A DNA stretch of 64,000 bases from Flavobacterium potami (GCF_020026915.1 NZ_JAINUY010000007.1:1-64000); one strand, 5' to 3'; positions 27,375 to 36,015 are shown, counted from the first letter of the stretch. Numbers and translations are program-made. Notes: generated by a model not told the origin, from the sequence alone.

Positions 27375-27621
27375 AAATCAAACCTTAAATTCTAAATTCC
27401 AACGCATTATTTTTGGAATTTGTATTTTTTTAATTGGAATTTCAGCCAATGCCCAATGTGCTATGTGTCGTGCGGCTTTGGGAGGAGATTCTAATACGAA
27501 AAAAGCTGAAGCCGTAAATGATGGTATAGTTTATTTAATGGTAATTCCATATTTACTGGTAATAATAATCGGTTATCTGATTTACAAAATGTATAAATCT
27601 AAAAAGAAAAAAGCAGTGTAA
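27364..27621 (+). CDS. Small exported membrane protein with a CxxC motif
   Basis: This 85-residue protein has an N-terminal signal or anchor (ending I-S-A-N-A-Q), the motif C-A-M-C-R-A-A-L just after it, a short polar stretch, one transmembrane helix and a very basic tail. The CxxC would lie on the periplasmic side near the membrane. Its start lies within the end of the DUF420 gene, so it belongs to the oxidase assembly operon. A role in heme, copper or disulfide handling is a reasonable guess, not shown. Its last codons form half of the shared terminator hairpin. Confidence 0.8.
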   Translation: MHTKNQTLNSKFQRIIFGICIFLIGISANAQCAMCRAALGGDSNTKKAEAVNDGIVYLMVIPYLLVIIIGYLIYKMYKSKKKKAV

Positions 27622-27640
27622 TTTTACACTGCTTTTTTTT
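27607..27640. terminator. Bidirectional terminator that encodes the C-termini of both converging genes
   Basis: A perfect 15-bp inverted repeat (27607-27621 with 27624-27638), 2-nt centre, flanked by T-runs in both senses. The plus-strand stop is 27619-27621 and the minus-strand stop is 27624-27626. Both proteins consequently end in K-K-A-V. Confidence 0.93.
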
Positions 27641-29414
27641 GCTCATTTTCAAAGTAATTTTTAGCTTTTTCTTTCAACGATTCAATTTTTTTTGAAGGAA
27701 TCTTTATAGGTAAATCATATATTTCTTTAGCAGTATTTCTTGCTTTTTCTTTTTGATTTGTTTTTAGGTACAAATTAAACAAATCCATTCTAGCTTCAAA
27801 TCTAAATGGTTCTACATTCTTATTGTAAATATAAATTTTCTCAGCTTCATTATATCTGCCCATTCTCTCAAAAAAATGGGCTAAGTTTTTTCCTAGAGTT
27901 GGTTTTCCAGATTGTTTAAAACCATTTACCAAATAGTTAATTCCTTTTTCAGGATTATTATTTTTTAGTAGAATTATACCCGCCATAAAATTAGCTTCTC
28001 CTTTAGCATCTATTTTTGACGCATAACCTGCAATAACTTTCGAATTAGAAAATTTAGTAATTCCATTGTAAAGCTGAAACAATTTATATTCTGCATTTAT
28101 TCGTAAAAAGATGATCACGACGAATAAGGATGCAATAGTAACAGAAATAATTCTAAAAAAAGAATTGTTTTGTAAGATATAATATGGTCTTATTTCGCTT
28201 AAATTAATTAAACAGACAGAAAAAAAGCAGCCAATAATAATAAATAAAGGTATAGGCAAAACAGTGTTGGTCAATGCGAAAATGATTAAGCAAAGAATTA
28301 TAGAACAAATGAATCTTTTCTCATAAGAGTTTCTAAATAAACAAAAGACTTTAATAATGAAAAAGATAAAAAACAGTATCCAAATTATTCCTAAATTAAA
28401 AGTTAATTCTAAGAAATCATTACTAGCATTATAAATGTAGCTTGCATTTTTTGTTTCATTCCATGATCTTTCTTTTTCAAAGTATTTTGATTTTGCCAAA
28501 TTATATTCTAGAGAAAACGAATCAAAACCATTGCCAAAGAGTTTTTTATTTTCAATTTGTTTTAATGCTGTCTTTAAAATAAAAATCCTCCCAAGTGCAG
28601 ATTCTTCCTTATTGGTATTGGCGCGATTAAGAATTAAAAATGAGATTAGAATAAAAATGCTGGACAATAATACCATTTTCCAATTTGCATTAGCTTTATT
28701 TTTGTTTGTTGAAGTAATGACATAAAACAGAAAGACAGTTCCTAATGCTAAATATGCACCTCTGCATTGAGACAGGTATAAGGCAAATAATAAAATCATC
28801 TGACAGCTGTATAAGAAAATTTTCGAATATATGTTTGGGGATTTTTTTAATAAAGAAAATATGCTAATAAAGCCAAGTACAAGAAACAAACCCAAATGAT
28901 TTGGCGAGTAAAATAAGCCAGTACTTTTAAAATATTCATTTTCTGATGCAATTAAATTATTGCTTTGTAAAATAGCCATGATTCCATTTACAATGGCTAC
29001 CAAAGCGAGAAAATAATAAACACTGTCTAGGGTTTTGTAAATTGTCCCTTTGTCGATTAAGATTTGCCTAAATATGAGATATAGAATTAAGTATCCTGCA
29101 AAATACCATGCATTTATATTAAAAACAGTTGCATTTGATATATAATTAAAATTATATAATCCTAAGCTAAATAAAATGAAGAGATTTACATCAAATTTAT
29201 TGATGACATACTCTTTGTTGCTTTTTTTTGAAACAAAATATATAGTCCCAATTATAATTGCAAATAGCCAATAAATGTATTTTCCGTTCAGAAAAGGAAG
29301 TGTAGTAATGGTGCTTTTTTTTAATGCAAAAAGTAAAACTAGTATAACAAAAATTATAGATTCTTGAAGTTTTATTGAATTAAGGTAATTTTTTCGCATT
29401 TTTATATTTAACAT
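27624..29414 (-). CDS. O-antigen ligase/polymerase family membrane protein with C-terminal TPR
   Basis: This 596-residue protein has about 12 membrane helices over the first ~430 residues and matches the Wzy_C/O-antigen ligase family: S-P-N-H-L-G-L-F-L (about 168), Q-C-R-G-A-Y-L-A-L-G (about 214) and a periplasmic loop with G-N-G-F-D-S-F. The C-terminal ~130 residues form TPR-like repeats (R-M-G-R-Y-N-E-A-E-K-I-Y). Family members join or polymerise surface glycans, and related proteins glycosylate exported proteins. No glycan biosynthesis genes are adjacent, so the substrate is unknown. It is a lone minus-strand gene between two plus-strand groups. Confidence 0.82.
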   Translation of the reverse strand: MLNIKMRKNYLNSIKLQESIIFVILVLLFALKKSTITTLPFLNGKYIYWLFAIIIGTIYFVSKKSNKEYVINKFDVNLFILFSLGLYNFNYISNATVFNINAWYFAGYLILYLIFRQILIDKGTIYKTLDSVYYFLALVAIVNGIMAILQSNNLIASENEYFKSTGLFYSPNHLGLFLVLGFISIFSLLKKSPNIYSKIFLYSCQMILLFALYLSQCRGAYLALGTVFLFYVITSTNKNKANANWKMVLLSSIFILISFLILNRANTNKEESALGRIFILKTALKQIENKKLFGNGFDSFSLEYNLAKSKYFEKERSWNETKNASYIYNASNDFLELTFNLGIIWILFFIFFIIKVFCLFRNSYEKRFICSIILCLIIFALTNTVLPIPLFIIIGCFFSVCLINLSEIRPYYILQNNSFFRIISVTIASLFVVIIFLRINAEYKLFQLYNGITKFSNSKVIAGYASKIDAKGEANFMAGIILLKNNNPEKGINYLVNGFKQSGKPTLGKNLAHFFERMGRYNEAEKIYIYNKNVEPFRFEARMDLFNLYLKTNQKEKARNTAKEIYDLPIKIPSKKIESLKEKAKNYFENEQKKAV

Positions 29415-29471
29415 TTTATAATTGTTTTTCTTACAAATTTATTATAAAATTGTGATATAAATCTTATAAAA

Positions 29472-31001
29472 ATGTTTAAATATTTTTCTATATGCCTTTG
29501 TTTGCTATGCTTTGCTGTTTTTTCTCAATCGATTTCGAATGTTGATTTAAAGAAAAGACAACTAGAAACGGCTTTGTTTAGTTATTACCAACATGATACT
29601 GTAAAGAAAGAAGCAGCTAAATTTTTAATATCAAATATTGAAATTCATTATAGCGAAAATTACAAGTGGGTAGATGAAAAAAGACGTACAATTGAATTTA
29701 ATGAATTGGATTACCCAAATTTTGAAATTGCGTTAAGGGAATTTCAAAAACTTCAAGATAGTATTAAAATAACTCCCCAGGTTTATATTGTTAAAGACAT
29801 AGATGTTGTAACTCCAGAACTGCTTATTAAAAGTATCGATCAGGCTTTTAATGCGTGGAAAAATTATTCTTGGTCAAAATCATACGATTTTAAAACGTTT
29901 TGCGAATATATACTGCCGTACAGAAGTCTAACCGAACCGCTTGAAGATTGGCGTGCTGAATATGCTGCATTAATTGAAAAGGCACCTCTTAGAGCAAATA
30001 AAAATGAACCGGCAGATGTGGCAACGAAAACAATTCTAGAACTTAAAAATTTTAGGTTTTTGGATACCCGCCCAGATCCTATTTCGTATCTAAGTCCGAA
30101 GCAATTGCTTTTTAGACGAGAAGGAGCTTGCAATGATCTTGCAAATTTAACCTTACTGGCTTGCAGAGCTATTGGTCTAGCTACAACTTTTGACTTTACC
30201 CCAGAATATGGAGCATCATCAAAAAGACATTTTTGGGATACCATAATCGACGAAAATGGTAAACACATACCCTTTAATGGAAACTGTTTTGGCAATCCTC
30301 AAGGTTTACCATATGCCTATAATGCAACAGAGAAACGTTTGGCAAAAGTATTTAGAAAAACATTCTCTATACAATCTGAATCGCTTGCAGCTAAAAAGGA
30401 TTCAGTATTAATACCAAATGGATTTTTAAGAGAAAAAAACATTCTAGATGTAACTGGAGAATATGTTCCTGTTGGAGAAATTAGTTATACCACATCTAAA
30501 ATAAACACTGAAACTATTGCCTATTTAAATGTCTTTAATATGTCCAGATGGAGAGTTGTTGAGTGGGGGCAGAAAATAGACAATCAAATTCTTTATCAAA
30601 ACATCGGGTTAAACATCGTTTATCTGCCAAGTTTTTATGATCCAATACTTAAGAAAATGAATTTTGCGCCGTTTCCTGTGCTTCTTGGCAATGATAAAAA
30701 GCAGCAAATATTAGCCCCTAATTATAATAAAACCTTCTCATTTAATCTTTCAAGAGATAAAACAAAAAAAGGACCTGGACTTGATTTTAATTCATTTGAG
30801 GTTTTTGAAAACGAAAAATATAGCCTGTATGTATGGGATAAAGGTTGGAAAAAGATTGAAGAAGCAATAGCAGAAAGAGATCATGTTCATTTTCAGAAAA
30901 TACCAGACAACGGATTGTTTCTGGTTCTGTGCCCCAAAAGCAATGGCTATGAACGCATATTTGTCATCAATAATCAGACAAAGCAAATCGAATGGTATTA
31001 A
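29472..31001 (+). CDS. Exported transglutaminase-like protein
   Basis: The 509-residue protein has a signal peptide (ending A-V-F-S-Q-S) and, at about residues 200-265, a transglutaminase-like core: F-R-R-E-G-A-C-N-D with the candidate catalytic Cys, K-R-H-F-W-D with the His, and I-I-D-E-N-G with the Asp. Such domains in Bacteroidota are usually cysteine peptidases or amidases rather than cross-linkers. The rest is beta-rich with no family I can name. It opens a co-directional run of exported proteins; the next gene starts 17 bp on. The 57 bp upstream are shared with the divergent ligase-like gene and I see no clean promoter box. Confidence 0.8.
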   Translation: MFKYFSICLCLLCFAVFSQSISNVDLKKRQLETALFSYYQHDTVKKEAAKFLISNIEIHYSENYKWVDEKRRTIEFNELDYPNFEIALREFQKLQDSIKITPQVYIVKDIDVVTPELLIKSIDQAFNAWKNYSWSKSYDFKTFCEYILPYRSLTEPLEDWRAEYAALIEKAPLRANKNEPADVATKTILELKNFRFLDTRPDPISYLSPKQLLFRREGACNDLANLTLLACRAIGLATTFDFTPEYGASSKRHFWDTIIDENGKHIPFNGNCFGNPQGLPYAYNATEKRLAKVFRKTFSIQSESLAAKKDSVLIPNGFLREKNILDVTGEYVPVGEISYTTSKINTETIAYLNVFNMSRWRVVEWGQKIDNQILYQNIGLNIVYLPSFYDPILKKMNFAPFPVLLGNDKKQQILAPNYNKTFSFNLSRDKTKKGPGLDFNSFEVFENEKYSLYVWDKGWKKIEEAIAERDHVHFQKIPDNGLFLVLCPKSNGYERIFVINNQTKQIEWY

Positions 31002-31018
31002 TCACAAAACAAATAATT

Positions 31019-31654
31019 ATGACTAAAAAGATATTTCAATTTCTAATGATTGGATTTTGCATTTGCGGATTGTATGCGCAAAAAAGTACAGGCTTAGACG
31101 AAACAAAAGAAAAGTTCTATAAAAATGCAAAAAAAGCAAATTTAACCGATACCAAAACAAAAGAATTGCTGCAGATAATTGAAGAACGCAATCTAGTACT
31201 TAAAGATTTAGATACCAAAAAGAAACAAGCAGATGCCCCATACAGTATTCAGGATCCCGGTACACTGTACAATTTCAAAATAAACAATGCCAGAAATTAT
31301 TATGCGCGCAAAATCAATGGTTTTCTTACTTATAAAGAATACTGTGAATTTATGGCAGATGATTATAAAAATGAAGCGCGACAAGATGCAAAACCAGAGT
31401 ACGAGAATTTATTTAATAGTAATAGACATTTAACAGAAGATCAAAAGCAAAAACTCTATGAGTTTGTATATAACTATCATTTAAACCAGCTTTTGACAGC
31501 AGCCTATTACGGTTTTGACAAAACAATACAAAAGCCAAAGCTTGGTGTCTTAAGATTCAATTTTGAAAAAGAATTTAAGAGACTTTGTAAAGAGTATAAT
31601 GTGAAAAGCAGTGATTCAAATGCTGGAAACACCAATGGTTTCGAATGGAACTAA
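31019..31654 (+). CDS. Exported protein of unknown function
   Basis: This 211-residue protein has a signal peptide (M-T-K-K-I-F-Q-F-L, ending G-L-Y-A-Q-K) and a mature part rich in Lys, Asn and Tyr, mostly helical, with no domain I recognise. The frame opens 27 bp earlier, inside the preceding gene, but the Met at 31019 directly precedes the signal peptide and follows the upstream stop. Probably co-transcribed with the transglutaminase-like gene. Confidence 0.72.
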   Translation: MTKKIFQFLMIGFCICGLYAQKSTGLDETKEKFYKNAKKANLTDTKTKELLQIIEERNLVLKDLDTKKKQADAPYSIQDPGTLYNFKINNARNYYARKINGFLTYKEYCEFMADDYKNEARQDAKPEYENLFNSNRHLTEDQKQKLYEFVYNYHLNQLLTAAYYGFDKTIQKPKLGVLRFNFEKEFKRLCKEYNVKSSDSNAGNTNGFEWN

Positions 31655-31718
31655 GGATAATAGAATAAAAATCCAAAAACATACTAGCTATATTTTTAAC
31701 TAATAATCTAATACAACT

Positions 31719-33179
31719 ATGAAAAAAATGTTATCCTTTATTTCGCTATTTGCCGTTTTTTGCGTTACGGCTCAAGTTAATTGTGAAGACAAAATACAAA
31801 ACGCTAAGAAAATTTTAGACAGCAACAAATTATACAACAATTACGAAACTCTATTTCAAGAAATTTTACCATGTGCAGCATCTGGAGATCCTCTTGCTCA
31901 AAACTACATAGGTTTAATGTATGTACACGGTTTTGGTGTTCAAAAAGACGAAGCCAAAGGATTTGCTTATATCGAAAAAGCTGCAAAAAGCGGTAATGCT
32001 GTTGGCGAATACAATCTAGGCAAACTTTATAGTGAGGGTCGTGGCTGTAAGCTAAACATGTATATAGCTGTAGAATGGTACAAAAAAGCAATAGAGCAAA
32101 AAAATTCGCGAGCAGCTTATTCTTTAGGTTATATGTATTTGAAAGGTTTGGGAGTGCCTCAAGATTACAGTAAGGCAATCGAATGGTTTCAAAAAAGCGA
32201 TTATGCTATGGCGAAACATTGGTTGGGAGTTTGTTATTATTTAGGCTACGGAGTACCTCAAAATACAGAAAAAGCATTAGAATATTTATACGGGAATACT
32301 ACACCCAATAGTGTAGCTTTTTTGGAAAACCTAAAAACGGATAAACGCGAAAAGCTTTTAAGCCAAACTCAGAATGCCATAAACGAAGCCAATAAGGCTG
32401 ATAAAAAAATTAACCCAGAGTTGATTTCTGACAGCAGAGAAATGATGTTTTCTGAGGAAGCTGAAAACCAAAAAATAAAACCTAAAACCATTTTAGGCGA
32501 ATGGACAGGCCGTTTTATCGAATACGATTGGTCTGGTATGACACCTATTCGAGTTTTGCCAATAGATCTTACTGTTGGTAAAAACAGCAATGGCAATTTG
32601 CAATGCACTATAAATTTTGAAGGACAAACTTTTAAGAGCAAAGCCATATTACAAGAAAATACGCTTATTGTAGAGGATTTCAAATTTAAGCTAGAACAAT
32701 TGTATCCTCACGATTTTAAAAACGATAAATTAGAATATGAAGTTTTTGGCATGAATATTAGCCAGAAAAATTACAACAATATCCCGTATTTGTTATTTGA
32801 TGTAGATAGTTTTATTGACTATTGGCGAGAACCAGGTACCCCTATAACCTTAATCTTGAGACCAAAAAACAGCCAGATTTCTGCTCAAGACGAAGCGCTC
32901 ATGCTGGCACTAGCCGCACAAAAAGCCGATTTTATAAAAGTATATCCTGTGCCGTTTAACGAACAGCTTTACGTTGCATTCGATTTAAATAAACCTGCAA
33001 AAGTGCAAGTAAGCCTTACGAGTGTTACTACAGGACAGACACAACTTGTTGCAGCAACAAATCTAGAAAATGGCTTGCAGTCATACACAGTAGATACAAA
33101 CAACTTGCCCAGAGGATTTTATATCGTACAAGTACATGAAGACGAAACAGTACATACAAAAACCATTATAAAACAATAA
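31719..33179 (+). CDS. Sel1-repeat protein with a T9SS type A sorting domain
   Basis: This 486-residue protein has a signal peptide (ending C-V-T-A-Q), four or so Sel1-like repeats at about 60-190 (A-Q-N-Y-I-G-L-M-Y-V-H-G and A-A-Y-S-L-G-Y-M-Y-L-K-G), a beta-sheet domain at about 255-385 starting G-E-W-T-G-R-F, and a C-terminal ~75-residue type A sorting domain (V-Y-P-V-P-F-N-E-Q-L, then L-P-R-G-F-Y-I-V-Q-V). It should be exported by the type IX machinery and be secreted or surface-bound. Sel1 repeats bind proteins. The following gene starts 3 bp after its stop. Confidence 0.88.
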   Translation: MKKMLSFISLFAVFCVTAQVNCEDKIQNAKKILDSNKLYNNYETLFQEILPCAASGDPLAQNYIGLMYVHGFGVQKDEAKGFAYIEKAAKSGNAVGEYNLGKLYSEGRGCKLNMYIAVEWYKKAIEQKNSRAAYSLGYMYLKGLGVPQDYSKAIEWFQKSDYAMAKHWLGVCYYLGYGVPQNTEKALEYLYGNTTPNSVAFLENLKTDKREKLLSQTQNAINEANKADKKINPELISDSREMMFSEEAENQKIKPKTILGEWTGRFIEYDWSGMTPIRVLPIDLTVGKNSNGNLQCTINFEGQTFKSKAILQENTLIVEDFKFKLEQLYPHDFKNDKLEYEVFGMNISQKNYNNIPYLLFDVDSFIDYWREPGTPITLILRPKNSQISAQDEALMLALAAQKADFIKVYPVPFNEQLYVAFDLNKPAKVQVSLTSVTTGQTQLVAATNLENGLQSYTVDTNNLPRGFYIVQVHEDETVHTKTIIKQ

Positions 33180-33182
33180 GCC

Positions 33183-34607
33183 ATGAGAGAAATTTTTAAG
33201 CAAAACAATATTTTCCTGTTATTATTTATAATGCTAATTTTTAGCTGTAAAGTAAATGCACAGGGTAATGAAAATGAAAAACCGCCAGAAGGTTTTGAAG
33301 ACGGAGACCAATTAAATGAAGTTCCTGTAGGCGGTTATGTGCCCCCAGACAACTCATGGGATCATGCTTCATTGTATTGGAATACCGAACCTAACTATGA
33401 CACGAATACCAATATGGGAGATGGCTATATTCCGCCACCACCTATTATTAAAAAAACAGGAGACGAAAAAGAGCTAAAAAGAGAAAATTATGAATTAACT
33501 GACCAGAATGGTGATAAACTAACGAAATCGGAAATAGTATTAACCAAAAAAGTAAAACCTGGCGAAACCCATACTCAAAGTGTAAAGGTATTAAGAGATA
33601 TTAGCAACAGTGCAGAGAAAAAAGTAGTAGACCTTATTGTAAATGGAGTGAAGGTAGGTACGGTAACTTTTTCTGCGCCACTTAGAGATGCCAAAGGGGT
33701 AGATATATATAGTAAAATGACCGTTCAGGTTTTTAATAATAGCCCTATGGCGATAACAAAAATTACTTTTGGTGATCCTGGCACATCAAATTATGAGGGT
33801 TCGCCACATAGTACAGATGGTAACCGTAAGGAGGCTACAACTGATTTGAGTGTGTACCAAACTTTAGGGATTATAGATTTTACTACGCCAATAAACGATA
33901 ATGAAAATATTATATTTACAGGAAGCATTACCGCAGCTAATGATTCTTCAAATAAAAAAGATCCTTGTCTAGTGGCAAAAGAACTGACGACTTTGAGTGC
34001 AAATCCAGTCTTTAACAAAGCGGTGCAGGACATTAGAAATACGCCAGACTTTTACAAAAAAGAATATAGCATTTCTTTGGGTAAAAATAGTAATGGGAAT
34101 ATTTATGGAACAACAATAGAACCTGGTGAAGAGAGTAAAGTGGAAGTAAATTATACTATACAAGGTTTTTTTGCGTCTATGCATAACCATCCTAGCTATA
34201 GCATACATTCGGGTATAGATTTATTTAATATTACCTTTTTTAATAAGCTTTACCCAAATTTTACTGCTGGATTTCTTCTTCCAAACAAAGAACAGGTTTA
34301 TGCTGCTGTAGTAACAGATCTTGAAGCAGCGCAGGACTTTGTAGCAACATATCTGACCGATCCAAAAACAAAATTAGGGAAGCATTATCCTAAACACATG
34401 GTTCAAGAAATAAGTAGTGTCTTTGAAGGCATGGATTCTTATGCAATAGAAGCAGAGGCAAGAGCAAAAGCCTATGTTTTGGGAAAATATAATTCTGGGA
34501 TCTCATTTTTTAGACAGGGGGGAGATGGTAAATTCTATCCACTTAAAATTAAGGAAACCAAACAAATTAATGGTTTAATAAAATATGAGCTAATCCCTTG
34601 TATTTAA
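33183..34607 (+). CDS. Exported protein with a JAMM/MPN-like C-terminal domain
   Basis: The 474-residue protein has a signal peptide (ending C-K-V-N-A-Q), a proline- and acid-rich N-terminal segment, a beta-rich middle (about 100-255) and a C-terminal domain (about 260-474). The last has an upstream Glu (K-K-E-Y-S-I-S-L) and H-N-H-P-S-Y-S-I-H-S-G-I-D, close to the JAMM zinc-peptidase motif H-x-H-x(n)-S-x-x-D, here with six rather than seven residues between the second His and the Ser. In Bacteroidota such domains end many secreted proteins. Activity is not certain. It sits 3 bp after the Sel1 protein, so the two are likely made together. Confidence 0.68.
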   Translation: MREIFKQNNIFLLLFIMLIFSCKVNAQGNENEKPPEGFEDGDQLNEVPVGGYVPPDNSWDHASLYWNTEPNYDTNTNMGDGYIPPPPIIKKTGDEKELKRENYELTDQNGDKLTKSEIVLTKKVKPGETHTQSVKVLRDISNSAEKKVVDLIVNGVKVGTVTFSAPLRDAKGVDIYSKMTVQVFNNSPMAITKITFGDPGTSNYEGSPHSTDGNRKEATTDLSVYQTLGIIDFTTPINDNENIIFTGSITAANDSSNKKDPCLVAKELTTLSANPVFNKAVQDIRNTPDFYKKEYSISLGKNSNGNIYGTTIEPGEESKVEVNYTIQGFFASMHNHPSYSIHSGIDLFNITFFNKLYPNFTAGFLLPNKEQVYAAVVTDLEAAQDFVATYLTDPKTKLGKHYPKHMVQEISSVFEGMDSYAIEAEARAKAYVLGKYNSGISFFRQGGDGKFYPLKIKETKQINGLIKYELIPCI

Positions 34608-34621
34608 CAATAAATAAAAAC

Positions 34622-35020
34622 ATGAAAAACATATTCAAAATTTTAATAATAGTATTATTATCTCTTTGTCAAAAAGGGTATTCTCAGCAATTAGTTCAAA
34701 ATATTAATGATATGTATCGAATTAAAGATAATGAAGTAATATTTATCAATAAACCCTTAAAAGATTTGCTTAGGGAAATTAAACCTGAAATAAAAGTTGT
34801 GTTTGCATATAATAATCCTTCTTTTTTTGAATTTAGGTTCATAACTAGAGAGCAACGAATAAATAATGAGGGAAACAAATTATCGCTTTTTGTAGATGTA
34901 AAAGATTTTATAGACTGGAAATGGGAAAATAGGCCAAAAGGGAAAGAAACTTTTTGGAGTAATGAAGATGTAGAAAAATATGGTAGTTTAATAGTTAGTC
35001 AAATTGAAATTGTTTATTAA
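34622..35020 (+). CDS. Exported small protein, tandem paralogue 1 of 3
   Basis: The 132-residue protein has a signal peptide (ending K-G-Y-S-Q-Q) and a compact mature domain with N-K-P-L-K-D-L-L-R-E-I-K-P near the start and W-E-N-R-P-K-G-K-E-T near the end. The same blocks recur in the next two genes, which are clear paralogues. An upstream TTG (34598) would overlap the previous gene; the ATG at 34622 precedes the signal peptide. I know no function for this family. Confidence 0.75.
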   Translation: MKNIFKILIIVLLSLCQKGYSQQLVQNINDMYRIKDNEVIFINKPLKDLLREIKPEIKVVFAYNNPSFFEFRFITREQRINNEGNKLSLFVDVKDFIDWKWENRPKGKETFWSNEDVEKYGSLIVSQIEIVY

Positions 35021-35041
35021 TAAAAAGATTGAAGACATTTA

Positions 35042-35070
35042 TCCAGAGTCAAAAGTAAATTGACTCTGGA
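35042..35070 (+). other. Intercistronic hairpin without T-run, paralogue 1-2 gap
   Basis: An 11-bp perfect stem (35042-35052 with 35060-35070), 7-nt loop, no T-run. It could be a weak terminator, a processing site or an mRNA-stabilising structure. Confidence 0.5.
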
Positions 35071-35111
35071 ATTTCAAAAAGATTTAATTATGATAAAAAT
35101 AGTCTCAAAAC

Positions 35112-35528
35112 ATGAAAAAGATATTCAACATTTTAATCGTATTAATGCTTTTTTTTTATGAAAAAGGATATTCTCAGCAGTTAGTCCAAAATATTAATGA
35201 GATTCATAGACTTAAAGATTATGAAGGTTTATTTGTAAACAAACCGTTAAAAGATTTACTGAAAGAAATAAAACCTCAAATTAAAACAGTTATTGGGTTT
35301 AATGACTACCCTGGTTTTTTTAATTTTAGATTTACGACTTTAGAGCAACAAAGATTGAGACAAGGTTCTGTCCAAGATAGAGTATCACTATATGTTACAA
35401 TTAAAGAACAATTTAATTGGAATTGGGAAGAACGACCAAAAGGAAAAGAAGTGATTTGGACAAATGAAGATGTTGTAAAGTATGGAAATCTAACCGTTGT
35501 GAAGATTGAAGTTGTTACAAAAAAATGA
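35112..35528 (+). CDS. Exported small protein, tandem paralogue 2 of 3
   Basis: The 138-residue protein has a signal peptide (ending K-G-Y-S-Q-Q) and shares Q-L-V-Q-N-I-N, N-K-P-L-K-D-L-L-K-E-I-K-P and W-E-E-R-P-K-G-K-E with its neighbours. Compared with copy 1 it carries a few extra residues before the S-L-Y-V strand (Q-G-S-V-Q-D-R-V), a feature shared with copy 3. Function unknown. Confidence 0.75.
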   Translation: MKKIFNILIVLMLFFYEKGYSQQLVQNINEIHRLKDYEGLFVNKPLKDLLKEIKPQIKTVIGFNDYPGFFNFRFTTLEQQRLRQGSVQDRVSLYVTIKEQFNWNWEERPKGKEVIWTNEDVVKYGNLTVVKIEVVTKK

Positions 35529-35534
35529 ATCAAG

Positions 35535-35570
35535 AATTCCTGAATTTCATCGTAATGAAATTCAGGAATT
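35535..35570 (+). other. Intercistronic hairpin without T-run, paralogue 2-3 gap
   Basis: A perfect 16-bp stem (35535-35550 with 35555-35570) and a 4-nt loop, followed by A-rich rather than T-rich sequence. It is the same kind of element as in the previous gap but of unrelated sequence. Confidence 0.55.
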
Positions 35571-35589
35571 AAATAAAAAAAATTAACTC

Positions 35590-36009
35590 ATGAAAAATAT
35601 TTTGAAATTCATATTACTGTTCTGTTTTCTAGTTCAGACCAATATTTATTCCCAGCAAATGGTAGAAAATATAAATGAATTGTATAAACTAAAAAATAAC
35701 GAACAATTATTTATTAATAGGCCTTTAAAGAATCTTCTACAAGAAATTAAACCCCAAATAAAAACGGCACATGTATTTAATGAAGACTATTTTTTCTTCA
35801 TCTTTAAATTTTCAACAATTGAACAACAAAAAACGGATCAAGGTTCAATTTTAGATCGCGTCGCTTTATTTGTGTATGTAAAAGATTTTATTCCATGGGG
35901 CTGGGAGGAAAGACCAAAAGGGGACGAACTAAATTGGACAGCAAATGACAGTGAAAAATTTGGAAATTTTATTGTTACAAATGTGAGTATTGTTTATCCA
36001 AAGAATTAA
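35590..36009 (+). CDS. Exported small protein, tandem paralogue 3 of 3
   Basis: The 139-residue protein has a signal peptide (ending N-I-Y-S-Q-Q) and the shared blocks Q-M-V-E-N-I-N-E-L, N-R-P-L-K-N-L-L-Q-E-I-K-P and W-E-E-R-P-K-G-D-E. The first lipoprotein gene follows after only 6 bp, linking the paralogue set to the lipoprotein pair. Function unknown. Confidence 0.75.
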   Translation: MKNILKFILLFCFLVQTNIYSQQMVENINELYKLKNNEQLFINRPLKNLLQEIKPQIKTAHVFNEDYFFFIFKFSTIEQQKTDQGSILDRVALFVYVKDFIPWGWEERPKGDELNWTANDSEKFGNFIVTNVSIVYPKN

Positions 36010-36015
36010 AAAAAT

